Part shown: positions 52,114 through 61,020 of the stretch, one piece after another
Position numbering within the stretch: position 1 is the stretch's first letter
Layout: each line of letters opens with the position of its first letter
Assembly (NCBI GenBank): GCA_900556025.1
Contig: USNG01000003.1
Span: forward strand, 1-62,494
DNA: 62,494 bases
Direction of reading: 5' to 3'
From: an uncultured Mycoplasmatota bacterium
Lineage (GTDB): Bacteria > Bacillota_I > Bacilli_A > RF39 > UBA660
The notes under the pieces: generated by a model
Database searches by the model: none
The model's input: only the letters and a program-made list of their open reading frames with translations
Told to the model about the DNA's origin: nothing
Program-made: the position numbers and the translations under genes

Positions 52114-53900
52114 GCGTAAGTTTTAAAAGTCAAATTGCTCCTAAGAGCTTAGAATTCAGACCATCTGAAATTATTATTAGTGATAAGTATTGTGCAATAC
52201 TTACAATTGTTAGTTATCCTAAAACTATTAGTGAAGGATATTTAGCAAATATTACTCAATTATCTGGAATTAAAGTGTGTATTAAACATATTCCAATTGC
52301 TTTCTCTGTTTTATCTAAAATGTTAAATAAAGAGATTGCTGATATGAAATCAAAATATCAAGATGAACATGATAGAACTATTCAAGAAAGATTACGTCAA
52401 GACTATGAAAGTATTGAACAATTCATATCTATGTTAACAGCTACTCAAGCTAGAATTTTTGATTTTCAAATGCACTTATTAATTTCTGCTGATTCTCATG
52501 AAGAATTAGAAAATAAGAAAGTTCAAGTTAAAAACTATCTTGATGCTATGGGTATGAAAGGATTAGTTTTAAGATTTGAACAAAGAAAATTATTAGAAAG
52601 TATGTTACCTATCTTTGAAGCAAATGATATTGAAGAGAGAATTGGTACTCCAATTCCATCTGTAACTATTGCAGCTATGTATCCATTTGTTTTTGATAGT
52701 ATTAAAGATCCAGGACTTTCATGTTTACTTGGAGTTGATTATTCTGGAGGAGTTATTCTATTTAATCAATTCTTATATCAAACTAAAAAAGAGTTTAATA
52801 GAAATAATGCTAATATGATTATTTTAGGTACTTCTGGTAGTGGTAAATCTACTGCAGCTAAAGTATTGTTAAGAAGTAATATTAGAAATGGTCATAAGAT
52901 TGTTGCTATTGACCCTGAAGGTGAACTTGAAGAAATGACTAAACTTTATGGTGGAGACTTTATCGATTTAGGTAAAGGTGGAGATTTTGGTATGATTAAT
53001 CCACTTGAAGTTGTATTAGATGCTGATGAAGAGGAATTAAAAGAGGGAATGGGCTATGCTATATTAACTCGTACTTTACAAACTTTAAAGGCATTTATGA
53101 AATATTATAGTCCTGATATTGAAGAAGATGTTTTAACTTTATTTAGTGAAGTTGTACAAGATACATATAGAAGATATAAAATAGATTATAATACTGATTT
53201 TAGTAGAGTAAGATCTGAAGATTATCCTACTTTTGATGATGTGTATGCTACAGTAAAAGGTAGATTATTATCTATGACTGAACATACTCATGAAAGAGAT
53301 ATAATGGAAAGATTAGAGTTAAAGATTAGACCTTTGACTAAAGAGTTAAGATATTACTTTACTGGTAAAACTACAATTGATACTGATGCTGATTTTATAG
53401 TATTTAATATTCGTGAATTAATGAATGCTGATAGTAATATTAGAAATGCATTATTCTTTAATATTTTAAAGTATGCATGGGGACTTACATTAGATAGAGA
53501 GATTAATACTATATTAATGGTCGATGAAGCACATATGTTACTTGCTGATCAAAATACATTAGGTGCTGAATTCTTGGCTCGTATTCAAAGACGTAGTCGT
53601 AAATATAATACTGGTACTATAATAATTACTCAACAACCTACAGATTTTGCTGCTCCTAATGTTTTAATTCATGGAAAAGCAATATTTGATAATGCTTCTT
53701 ATTACTTAATTATGGGTCTTAAGAAACAAGCAGTTGATGATTTATCAAGATTAATAGATTTAAATGACCAAGAAAGAGATTCAATTAAAAGATATAGTCA
53801 AGGACAAGCATTATTCGTATGTGGTAGTAGAAGAATGCGTATAAATGTAATTGCAACTCAACAAGAGTTAGAATCATTTGGTAGTGGAGGAGGATTCTAA
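52110..53900 (+). CDS. VirB4/TraE-type ATPase
   Basis: A 596-residue protein: the second half of the VirB4 N-terminal domain (IPIAFSVLSKMLNKEIADMK..., residues 1-210), then a RecA-like ATPase with Walker A GTSGSGKST near 239, VAIDPEGELEEMTKLYGG, Walker B ILMVDEAHMLL near 468, and RRSRKYNTGTIIITQQPTDF. It powers assembly or substrate transfer of the secretion channel. It begins within the stop of the N-terminal-half gene; GGTGATG lies about 12 bases upstream of the ATG. A hairpin with a T-rich tail follows the stop. Confidence 0.92.
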   Translation: MSVSFKSQIAPKSLEFRPSEIIISDKYCAILTIVSYPKTISEGYLANITQLSGIKVCIKHIPIAFSVLSKMLNKEIADMKSKYQDEHDRTIQERLRQDYESIEQFISMLTATQARIFDFQMHLLISADSHEELENKKVQVKNYLDAMGMKGLVLRFEQRKLLESMLPIFEANDIEERIGTPIPSVTIAAMYPFVFDSIKDPGLSCLLGVDYSGGVILFNQFLYQTKKEFNRNNANMIILGTSGSGKSTAAKVLLRSNIRNGHKIVAIDPEGELEEMTKLYGGDFIDLGKGGDFGMINPLEVVLDADEEELKEGMGYAILTRTLQTLKAFMKYYSPDIEEDVLTLFSEVVQDTYRRYKIDYNTDFSRVRSEDYPTFDDVYATVKGRLLSMTEHTHERDIMERLELKIRPLTKELRYYFTGKTTIDTDADFIVFNIRELMNADSNIRNALFFNILKYAWGLTLDREINTILMVDEAHMLLADQNTLGAEFLARIQRRSRKYNTGTIIITQQPTDFAAPNVLIHGKAIFDNASYYLIMGLKKQAVDDLSRLIDLNDQERDSIKRYSQGQALFVCGSRRMRINVIATQQELESFGSGGGF

Positions 53901-53919
53901 AAAAATCCTCTTTATTCTT
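53890..53919 (+). terminator. Internal terminator-like hairpin in the secretion operon
   Basis: GAGGATT (53890-53896) pairs with AATCCTC (53904-53910), followed by TTTATTCTT. It lies between the VirB4 gene and the wall-hydrolase-like gene and could lower expression of the downstream part. Confidence 0.55.
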
Positions 53920-53930
53920 AAAGGAGAAGT

Positions 53931-56708
53931 ATGGATTCAAACGGCGGTAATGAAAATTATAATGAAGAAGAATATGTAGAACAAGGTCAAAGTTCAAGCT
54001 TTGGTCAGTTTTCTGCTGGAATGGGTTCTGCTTTTAATAGAGCTGATATTAATGCATTAAAAAATATTAGAAGAAATGAAGCAATAGGTAAACGTAAAGA
54101 TGAAGATAATTCAGATAATAAAACTGGAGATTCTCTAAAGAAACCTAGTATAGATGATGGAAAAAAGCCTGAAAAAGATAGTTCAAAACCTAACTTAAAA
54201 CCAAAAATTGGTTCAAATGGTGGCAATACTTCTGATAAATTATCTGATTTGAAAGGTGCAGCTAAGGGAGCAATTAAAAGTAAAATACCTACATCAGTAA
54301 AATTAAAGATATATTTGGTTTTAGCTGGTATTGTGGTTATGATTTTTGTTATTGCTTTTCTTACTGTGTTATTTTCTTCTGATACACAAATGAGTGCAAT
54401 GAGTACTTTCTTTGGTGTGGCTGAAAAAGAAACATCTGAGGGTGCTAATGATGGTCTTTATACTGATGAACAGTATCAATTTGATGCTAATGGTAATGAA
54501 ATGACAGATGAAGAAATAATAGAATATCTAAATGAAAATACTAATTGTCCTAATACTTATTGGACAAGATTTGGTGATTGGATTTCTAGATTTTTCTCTA
54601 AAAAAATAAATAACGTATGTAGTTTTGTTAGATATGTTAAAAACAAGACTGAAGAGTATGAAGAAGATTATGGTATTAAATTAGATAAATCATTAGTAAT
54701 TGGTACTGTATTATTTGGTTATGATAGCAAAGTTGAAAAAGAGAATTTAGATTCTGTGCCAAGCAATTATGATGCTGGTACTAGTGCTAACCATTATGAA
54801 AATTTAGAAGATATGTTAAATAGTGGAATGCTTAGTGTAGATGATTTAGATATGATTATTGAACATACTATGTTTCATGATGATTATACATATTATAAAT
54901 GGAATATAAGAGAAGTTCTTAAAAACCCTAAAAAACCTGATAGTGGAACTATTAAAGTTGGATATTGTGATGCTACTAAAGTTGATAAACATTATTATAG
55001 TTTAGATATGTGGAAAATAACTATGAGATATGGTGAAGCTTTAGCAGATGAATATGAATATAAAAAGAATAGACTAACTGAATGGAATTCTACTGATGGT
55101 GAATGTAAAGGTGAAACAGAGCCAGCTGGATATGATGTACTTGACGCAAGTTATAGTGAGGCAAATGCATACTTTAAAAAGCTTGGAAAACCTGAAAATG
55201 ATTTATCTAGATATTTAATGTCAGCTGATGTTGATAATAAAACTAAAGATAATTTAAAATATAGTTATACTACTGGATTTGTTTATACTAAATTTCCATA
55301 TTATTATCAAGGAATGTCAGATTCTAATACTAATATAGAATATGATGATACGTTTACTCCTAAACAAATTGAAAGAGTTATTTTAGAAGTTATTGATAGA
55401 AAAATTGATTTAAATGAAGTCTTAATGTTGGATGATTTAGATAATAAATTTGGTGGTAATAATGTTCATGGTATTGTTACTGGTGCTAACTGTATGGAGT
55501 TCTTAACTGAACAGTTAAATGATATTCAAGTTGAAATTAAAGATTGCGATGGAGTATCTTATGGAACTACTTCTATGGAAGACTATATAATTGGTGTTTC
55601 TTATGCTGAAACAAGTATTGGTAGTGGTAGTGTTGATGATTATGCTTTGACTCATATGGTTGCCGCTATTTCATATGCTTTAGCTAGAAATAATAATTAT
55701 AGTAAAGGTAGTACAATAAGTGTTAGAAGTGGAAACTGTTGGCAAGCATATTGTGCACCATTAAAAGGTTGTAATGCTGTTAAAGCTCATCAATCGTGTG
55801 GAAGTGTTGGAGCTTGTACATCATATATACCAGGACCTCCTTCTGCAAAACGTGCTTTAACAAATAGTGAATATTCTAGAGCACAAAGTTTATATCAAAC
55901 TGCAATTAATTATTTGCTTGTAAAAGATGGAGCTGTATATAAAGCTGATTATGTAAGTACTGTTGCAAACAAATGGAAAGAGTTAGCTTTAAATGGATAT
56001 AGCTTTACAGAAATATTAAAAGAAACTTATGGTGATGATGGAGCTGAATTACTTGAATGTGGAGGAAGTAATAGTTCAAATAATCAAGATGATAATACTG
56101 AAGAAGATAATACTGATGCAAAATTTGGAAATAAAGTAAATGGAAAATATACTAATGTTTCTCCAAATAAAGGCAAATATTATGGATTTGCTTATGCTAA
56201 TGAAGGTAATAATTCTATTAGTATTGATCCTAAATGGAAAGAAGCTAATTTGACTACTGTAAGTTCTAATTGTTCTGCTGCAGGATGGAATAGTGAATAT
56301 ACTGTTCATACTAAAGCTGCTGATAGTTTTAAAAAAGCATTTTCTAATGTATGTAATATACTAACTAATGGTGTAAAAATATCAAATGGTAAAACTTGTA
56401 ATTATAGTTTATCTGATTTATCTGGTGGTGGAACATTTAATGAAGTTAAAACTACAAGTGGTTCAATTGGACTTGAAGCTTATGGATTAACACAAGATTG
56501 GAATTATTCTAAATCACAATATAATGGTAATTTAGATACTTACAATGAATTTATTAATTCTATAGGTGGAGAAGAAAATTGTGAAAATGTTAACTATATT
56601 TTATATAAATATGCTTATGAACCAGCTGGATTTAATTGGGGTGGAAATTATCAAAGAAAAGGTAATTCAGGAACATTTAATCCTAAGAGATTTGAAATAA
56701 AATATTAA
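53931..56708 (+). CDS. Large secretion-system protein with SpoIID-like and degenerate M15-like domains
   Basis: A 925-residue membrane protein: disordered Asn/Asp/Lys/Ser-rich cytoplasmic part (1-120), one membrane segment (about 126-150), an extracellular middle region, then a SpoIID-like domain (about 540-695): SMEDYIIGVSYAETSI with a candidate catalytic Glu, HMVAAISYALARNN, a Cys/His-rich loop, and YSFTEILKETYG. After an Asn/Glu linker, the last ~200 residues end with AGFNWGGNY...KRFEI, echoing the M15 motif GFxWGGDW...HFE; EAYGLTQDWN echoes HxxGxAxDxN. Two zinc His are replaced (Glu, Arg), so it is probably inactive. SpoIID proteins are lytic transglycosylases, so this likely opens the wall for the channel, replacing VirB1/NlpC-P60 hydrolases. 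Confidence 0.62.
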   Translation: MDSNGGNENYNEEEYVEQGQSSSFGQFSAGMGSAFNRADINALKNIRRNEAIGKRKDEDNSDNKTGDSLKKPSIDDGKKPEKDSSKPNLKPKIGSNGGNTSDKLSDLKGAAKGAIKSKIPTSVKLKIYLVLAGIVVMIFVIAFLTVLFSSDTQMSAMSTFFGVAEKETSEGANDGLYTDEQYQFDANGNEMTDEEIIEYLNENTNCPNTYWTRFGDWISRFFSKKINNVCSFVRYVKNKTEEYEEDYGIKLDKSLVIGTVLFGYDSKVEKENLDSVPSNYDAGTSANHYENLEDMLNSGMLSVDDLDMIIEHTMFHDDYTYYKWNIREVLKNPKKPDSGTIKVGYCDATKVDKHYYSLDMWKITMRYGEALADEYEYKKNRLTEWNSTDGECKGETEPAGYDVLDASYSEANAYFKKLGKPENDLSRYLMSADVDNKTKDNLKYSYTTGFVYTKFPYYYQGMSDSNTNIEYDDTFTPKQIERVILEVIDRKIDLNEVLMLDDLDNKFGGNNVHGIVTGANCMEFLTEQLNDIQVEIKDCDGVSYGTTSMEDYIIGVSYAETSIGSGSVDDYALTHMVAAISYALARNNNYSKGSTISVRSGNCWQAYCAPLKGCNAVKAHQSCGSVGACTSYIPGPPSAKRALTNSEYSRAQSLYQTAINYLLVKDGAVYKADYVSTVANKWKELALNGYSFTEILKETYGDDGAELLECGGSNSSNNQDDNTEEDNTDAKFGNKVNGKYTNVSPNKGKYYGFAYANEGNNSISIDPKWKEANLTTVSSNCSAAGWNSEYTVHTKAADSFKKAFSNVCNILTNGVKISNGKTCNYSLSDLSGGGTFNEVKTTSGSIGLEAYGLTQDWNYSKSQYNGNLDTYNEFINSIGGEENCENVNYILYKYAYEPAGFNWGGNYQRKGNSGTFNPKRFEIKY

Positions 56709-56717
56709 GGAGGAATT

Positions 56718-57527
56718 ATGAGTAAAGATACAAAAGCTACTATTGCAATACTTTCATTCTTTGTTATATTTGGTTTGATAATCATAATTCCTTTACTTAT
56801 TTCTCATAATAAAAAAACTGAAGAAGTTAATAAAAAGAATTTTCCAAGTTATGAAGAGATAACAATTGATGAAAGTATTTTTGGTGATGATAGTAAATAT
56901 GAAGATGTTCGTGAACAATTAGAAAATGATTATTATTTTTCTAAGTTTGCTTTAATTAGTGATTATGATTATAAAGAAGGTTATAAAAATACTCAAATTA
57001 AAGATATGTTAAGAAACTTTATATTTAATTATGAAATTGAAAATACTAGATATATGTTACATAAAAATACTGATGAACAATTATTTTGTTTATTGGATAA
57101 ACATGTTAAAGAAGGATTTAAAGAATTATATAGATTAGATGTTGATGATAATTTTTTAAGTTTTATGGAACAATTTTATAAATATACTTATAGAAGTAAT
57201 GGTAGATATTGTTTCTATTATGGACAGATAGCTGATGAATTTAATAAAAATATTACTATTGGAGTAGAGAGAATGGCTATGAGTTCTATGGGAGTTACTG
57301 CAGATATATATATTTATTTATATGATACTAGTGGAACTAGTACTGAGAAAATGAACATTAATAATTTAAAAGACGCAATTAAAAATAAAAACTATAATTT
57401 AGCTAGTACTATTACTAAAGATTATTTAGGTGGTAGTGTTACTCATAAACAATTACAATTTATGATTAATAGTAAGGGTAAACAATTTAAATATCAAGTA
57501 CTAACATCAAAAATTCTAGATTATTAG
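56718..57527 (+). CDS. Membrane-anchored protein of the secretion operon, unknown
   Basis: A 269-residue protein with one N-terminal membrane segment (about 8-28) and an extracytoplasmic mixed alpha/beta domain. Size, topology and place between the wall-hydrolase-like gene and VirD4 would suit a VirB8-like scaffold, but I see no sequence signature. AAGGAGG precedes the start, 9 bp after the previous stop, so it belongs to the operon. Confidence 0.6.
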   Translation: MSKDTKATIAILSFFVIFGLIIIIPLLISHNKKTEEVNKKNFPSYEEITIDESIFGDDSKYEDVREQLENDYYFSKFALISDYDYKEGYKNTQIKDMLRNFIFNYEIENTRYMLHKNTDEQLFCLLDKHVKEGFKELYRLDVDDNFLSFMEQFYKYTYRSNGRYCFYYGQIADEFNKNITIGVERMAMSSMGVTADIYIYLYDTSGTSTEKMNINNLKDAIKNKNYNLASTITKDYLGGSVTHKQLQFMINSKGKQFKYQVLTSKILDY

Positions 57528-57549
57528 TGAAAAATGATGTATTATATTG

Positions 57550-57555
57550 TATAAT
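57550..57555 (+). promoter_or_regulatory. Possible separate -10 box before the virD4-like gene
   Basis: A perfect TATAAT in the 50-bp gap ahead of the coupling-protein gene, 22 bases before ATG; no good -35. It could give extra transcription of the coupling ATPase. Confidence 0.4.
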
Positions 57556-57577
57556 ATTTTTGTGAAGAGGTGGAAAT

Positions 57578-60073
57578 ATGAAACTTAAATTTAGAGCTGA
57601 GTTAAAAGATATAGTAATATTTTTAATATTTTGTGTTGTATTATTATATTTTGTTTCAGTAGCTGTTGTTAATGTACATAGTTTTGCATTAAGTTCAAAG
57701 TTTACTGGTTTAAATCCTATGCCTGCATTTAAAGGGGAACTTTTATTACCAACTTTAGTTATTTACTTTTTAGTTGTATTAGCTATTATGCTTGGATGTT
57801 CTTCTTATTTCTTTGAAAGAGAAGAAGGATTTGGAATTACTACTGAAAAGAAAACTAAGAAAGATGGATACTCTAAACTTTTAACTGAAAAAGAGATGAA
57901 GAAAGAGTATGGTATTAAAAAGGTTCATTTAAAAGATGATAATTATGATGCTGGAGGTATTCCAGTTATTAATGATGGTAAAGATGCTTGGGTTGATGAT
58001 AGTGGTCAACCACATGCGTTAATCATGGGTGCTTCTGGTTCAGGTAAAACTCAAGCTTTTATGTTTCCATTAATTAACATTTTAGGTAGACATGGTGAAA
58101 GTATGATTGTTACAGACCCTAAAGGTGAACTTTATGAAGAATGTGGCAACTTACTTAAAGAAAAAGGCTATAAAATTATATTAATAAATTTCCGTGATCC
58201 TAAAGAAGGTGCTGCATGGAATCCATTTAGTTATCCATATAGAGTTTATAAAGAAGGTAACGTTGATAAAGCTAATGAACTTTTACAAGACTTAGCTAGT
58301 AATATTTTGATTGATCCTAATAATAAGGCTGAACCTTTCTGGGAACAAACTGCATCTAACTTCTTTACTGGACTTTCATTAGGATTATTTGATGATGCTA
58401 AAGAAGCTGAAATTAATATTAACAGTATTAATATGATGGCTGAAGTTGGAGAAGACAGAGTTGGTTCTTCAACATATATTAAAGAATATTTTAGAAGTAA
58501 AGGAGAATTATCTCCAGCATATATTGCTGCTGCATCTTGTATTAATGCTCCAAATGAAACACGTGGTGGTATCATGTCTACATTTAGAACTAAAACAAGA
58601 ATTTTCTCATCACAAGAAGCTTTATCAGAAATGCTTTCTTATAGTGATTTTGATATTAGAGATATTGGTAAAGAAAAAACAGCAGTATTTTTAAAAATAC
58701 ATGATGAAAAAACTACATATCATGCTTTAGCAACTATTTTTGTAAAACAAGCTTATGAAGCTTTAATTGCTACAGCTCAAACATTTCCAAATTTAAAATT
58801 ACCTTATAGAACAAACTTTATTTTAGATGAGTTTGCAAATATGCCAGCACTTAAAGATGTTGGTACTATGATTACTGCATCTCGTTCAAGAAATATTAGA
58901 TTCTGTTTTGCAATTCAAAACTTCTCACAATTAACTCAAGTTTATGGTAAGGAAGTAGCAGAGACTATTAAAGGTAACTGTGGTAATTTCGTATATATCA
59001 TGACTACTGAGTTAGCTGCGTTAGAAGAAGTTAGTAAACTACTTGGTGATAAAAAACCAGAAAAAGCTAAGAAGGATGAACCTGCTCCTCCAATTAGACC
59101 TTTATTTACTGTAAGTGATTTACAAGCATTAAAAGAAGGTGAAGTTATAATTAATAGATTTAGAAGTATGCCTTTTAAAACTAAATTAACTTATAACTAT
59201 AAAATTGATTGGGGAAGAAAATATGAACATATGGGTTATACTGAACGTGAACATCATGATGTTCAAGTATTTGACCTTAAGAAATTTGTAGCAGATTATA
59301 AAGAAAAACAAGGAACTCCAATTGGTAATGGTATGCCAGGAATGGGTGGAATGCCTATGGGTATGCCTGGTATGGGTGGAATGCCTGGAATGAATCCTAT
59401 GGCAAATCCTTTTATGCAATCTGGTCCAGTACCTGGTGGTAGTAAGAGTGGTATTGCTCCTACAAGTTTAGATGATTATATAAAGAAATTAGATGAAAAA
59501 ATAGCTGAACTTGAAAAAGAAGAAGCAGAAGAGAAAGCTAAACAAGAAGCACAAAATGCTAGTAATGTTTCTTCTCCAGTAACTACTGAATCTCATTTAA
59601 CTCCTAAGACAGAAGAAGAGATTCAAAAAGAGATTTCTAATATACTTGATCATAAGGAAGAACCTAGAGTTGAAGCAGCAGAACCAGTAAAACAAGAAAA
59701 TAAATTTGTTATGAATGAGGAAACTCCAACTGAGGTTAAACCAGAATCTCCAAAAAATTCATTACCTAAATTCATTATTCCAAGTGATGAAGAAGATAAA
59801 GTAATAGATATTGGAGAACCAATTGAAATAAAGAAGACTGAAGAAATATACAAAGAAGATAAACCAGTTGAAGTTATTAAGTCAGATGAAGTAATTACAC
59901 CTGTTAATAATCAAAGTGTGGTAGAAGAACCTAAAGTGGTAGAGAATAAAACACAAATTGAAGGTCTTGAAAAACCAAAAGTTAATATTGATGTTGACAG
60001 TGTAGTAGTTAATAATAATGATAAATCTGAAGATTTCTTTGATGACTTTTTTGGAAGTGAGGGTGAGCAATAA
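57578..60073 (+). CDS. VirD4/TraG-type coupling ATPase
   Basis: An 831-residue protein. Two N-terminal membrane segments (about 10-30 and 55-80), then the TraG/VirD4 ATPase: Walker A GASGSGKT near 151, DPKGELYEECGNLLKEKGYK, WNPFSYP, Walker B NFILDEFANMPALKDVG near 412-428 and the IQNFSQLTQVYG block. After residue about 580 comes a Met/Gly/Pro-rich repeat, a Glu/Lys coiled coil (about 630-655) and a long disordered acidic tail with repeated EEP/VE motifs (to 831). VirD4 proteins choose substrates for the channel; the unusual tail may be the substrate- or partner-docking arm. AGGTGG precedes the start. Confidence 0.92.
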   Translation: MKLKFRAELKDIVIFLIFCVVLLYFVSVAVVNVHSFALSSKFTGLNPMPAFKGELLLPTLVIYFLVVLAIMLGCSSYFFEREEGFGITTEKKTKKDGYSKLLTEKEMKKEYGIKKVHLKDDNYDAGGIPVINDGKDAWVDDSGQPHALIMGASGSGKTQAFMFPLINILGRHGESMIVTDPKGELYEECGNLLKEKGYKIILINFRDPKEGAAWNPFSYPYRVYKEGNVDKANELLQDLASNILIDPNNKAEPFWEQTASNFFTGLSLGLFDDAKEAEININSINMMAEVGEDRVGSSTYIKEYFRSKGELSPAYIAAASCINAPNETRGGIMSTFRTKTRIFSSQEALSEMLSYSDFDIRDIGKEKTAVFLKIHDEKTTYHALATIFVKQAYEALIATAQTFPNLKLPYRTNFILDEFANMPALKDVGTMITASRSRNIRFCFAIQNFSQLTQVYGKEVAETIKGNCGNFVYIMTTELAALEEVSKLLGDKKPEKAKKDEPAPPIRPLFTVSDLQALKEGEVIINRFRSMPFKTKLTYNYKIDWGRKYEHMGYTEREHHDVQVFDLKKFVADYKEKQGTPIGNGMPGMGGMPMGMPGMGGMPGMNPMANPFMQSGPVPGGSKSGIAPTSLDDYIKKLDEKIAELEKEEAEEKAKQEAQNASNVSSPVTTESHLTPKTEEEIQKEISNILDHKEEPRVEAAEPVKQENKFVMNEETPTEVKPESPKNSLPKFIIPSDEEDKVIDIGEPIEIKKTEEIYKEDKPVEVIKSDEVITPVNNQSVVEEPKVVENKTQIEGLEKPKVNIDVDSVVVNNNDKSEDFFDDFFGSEGEQ
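59330..59415 (+). repeat. Met-Pro-Gly repeat in the coupling protein
   Basis: The codons repeat a unit of about 12-24 bases encoding variations of GMPGMGG and GMPM for roughly 28 residues (near residues 584-612). It links the ATPase core and the disordered C-terminal tail. Confidence 0.75.
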
Positions 60074-60089
60074 CGTTCACTCTTTTTTT
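60063..60089 (+). terminator. Terminator after the virD4-like gene
   Basis: GTGAGC (60063-60068) pairs with GTTCAC (60075-60080) with one wobble, followed by TCTTTTTTT. The stop codon is in the loop. Confidence 0.7.
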
Positions 60090-60114
60090 GAATAAAATAC
60101 TTTAGGTGATATAA

Positions 60115-60330
60115 ATGAAAATTATAGATGTTAGTGATAAATATACATATAGTACTTCGCATTTACCTAATAGTATTAATATTCCATATGATGAACTTTT
60201 AAATAATTATAGAGTTTATCTTAATAAAAGAGATAGATATTATTTATATTGTAAAAGTGGAAAATTAAGTAAAAGGGCTACATTAGTTTTATCTTCTTTA
60301 GGATATAATGTTTATTATCTAGAAAAATAA
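60115..60330 (+). CDS. Minimal rhodanese-like protein
   Basis: A 71-residue protein, shorter than the usual ~100-residue rhodanese domain. It keeps IIDVSDKYTYSTSHLPNSINIPYDEL and the active-site loop YCKSGKLSKRATLVLSSLGY, with Cys near residue 46 as the sulfur carrier. Rhodaneses transfer sulfane sulfur; the partner is unknown. TAGGTGA lies five bases before ATG. Confidence 0.8.
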   Translation: MKIIDVSDKYTYSTSHLPNSINIPYDELLNNYRVYLNKRDRYYLYCKSGKLSKRATLVLSSLGYNVYYLEK

Positions 60331-60372
60331 TATAAAATATTATATAATTAGTTAGTAATATTGGAGGATAAT

Positions 60373-61019
60373 ATGGAGTATTTAGTTGTAGGACTTTTAG
60401 TTGTAATTATAATATTATTAATTATTTTATTGGGTATTATTTACTTGATATATTGTTATTTTTGAATTATAAGAGAAAGACTAGAAATATAGAGAATGAT
60501 TTACTTAGGGCAATAATTATTATGAATAATTGTTTTAAGGCAGGTAAGAGTACACTTCAAGCATTACAGACTGCTAGCGTGGAACTTCCTTATCCTCTTG
60601 GAGATGAATTTAAGAAGATGTATTTGGATATGAAATATGGATTATCTGTTGATACTGTTTTTGAGAGATTTGCTAGAAGAGTAAAGTTACCTGAAGCTGT
60701 TTATGTTTCTTCATCTCTTACTGTTCTTAACAAGACTGGTGGTAATATAGTAGAGGTATTTTCTTCTATTGAGAGAACTTTATTTGATAAGAAGAAGCTA
60801 AAGGAAGAAATGAAGAATATTAGTTCTGCTCCTAAGATTGTAGTTATTATACTTAGTATTGTACCAGTGTTTTTTGTAGGAATAGTTTACTTACTTAATC
60901 CAACATACTTTAATCCTTTATTTAGTTCTACTCTTGGGTATATTATAATTGCTATTATTGTGATTATGTTTATTATATATTTAATAACTTTATTAAGAAC
61001 ACTAAAGGTGGATGAGTAA
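60373..61019 (+). pseudogene. TadB-like (type II secretion F domain) protein with a frameshift
   Basis: A good start (GGAGGATAAT then ATG 60373) opens a 30-codon hydrophobic ORF (MEYLVVGLLVVIIILLIILL) that ends at TGA 60463. A -1 shift on the T5 run (60459-60463) joins it to the next frame, giving ...YCYF-LNYKRKTRNIENDLLRA and about 180 more residues to 61019. The fused protein has the TadB/GspF pattern: ENDLLRAIIIMNNCFKAGKS, ELPYPLGDEFKKMYLDMKYG, NKTGGNIVEVFSSIERTL and two C-terminal membrane segments. It is either a recent frameshift, a slip site or a sequence error. Tad proteins form the membrane platform of pili; no CpaF ATPase is in the window. Confidence 0.68.
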
Positions 61020-61020
61020 T

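Noticed and set aside
59186..59419. Minus-strand His/Thr/Arg-rich repeat frame
   Set aside because: It is the reverse of the GMPGMGG-encoding repeat in the VirD4-like gene.
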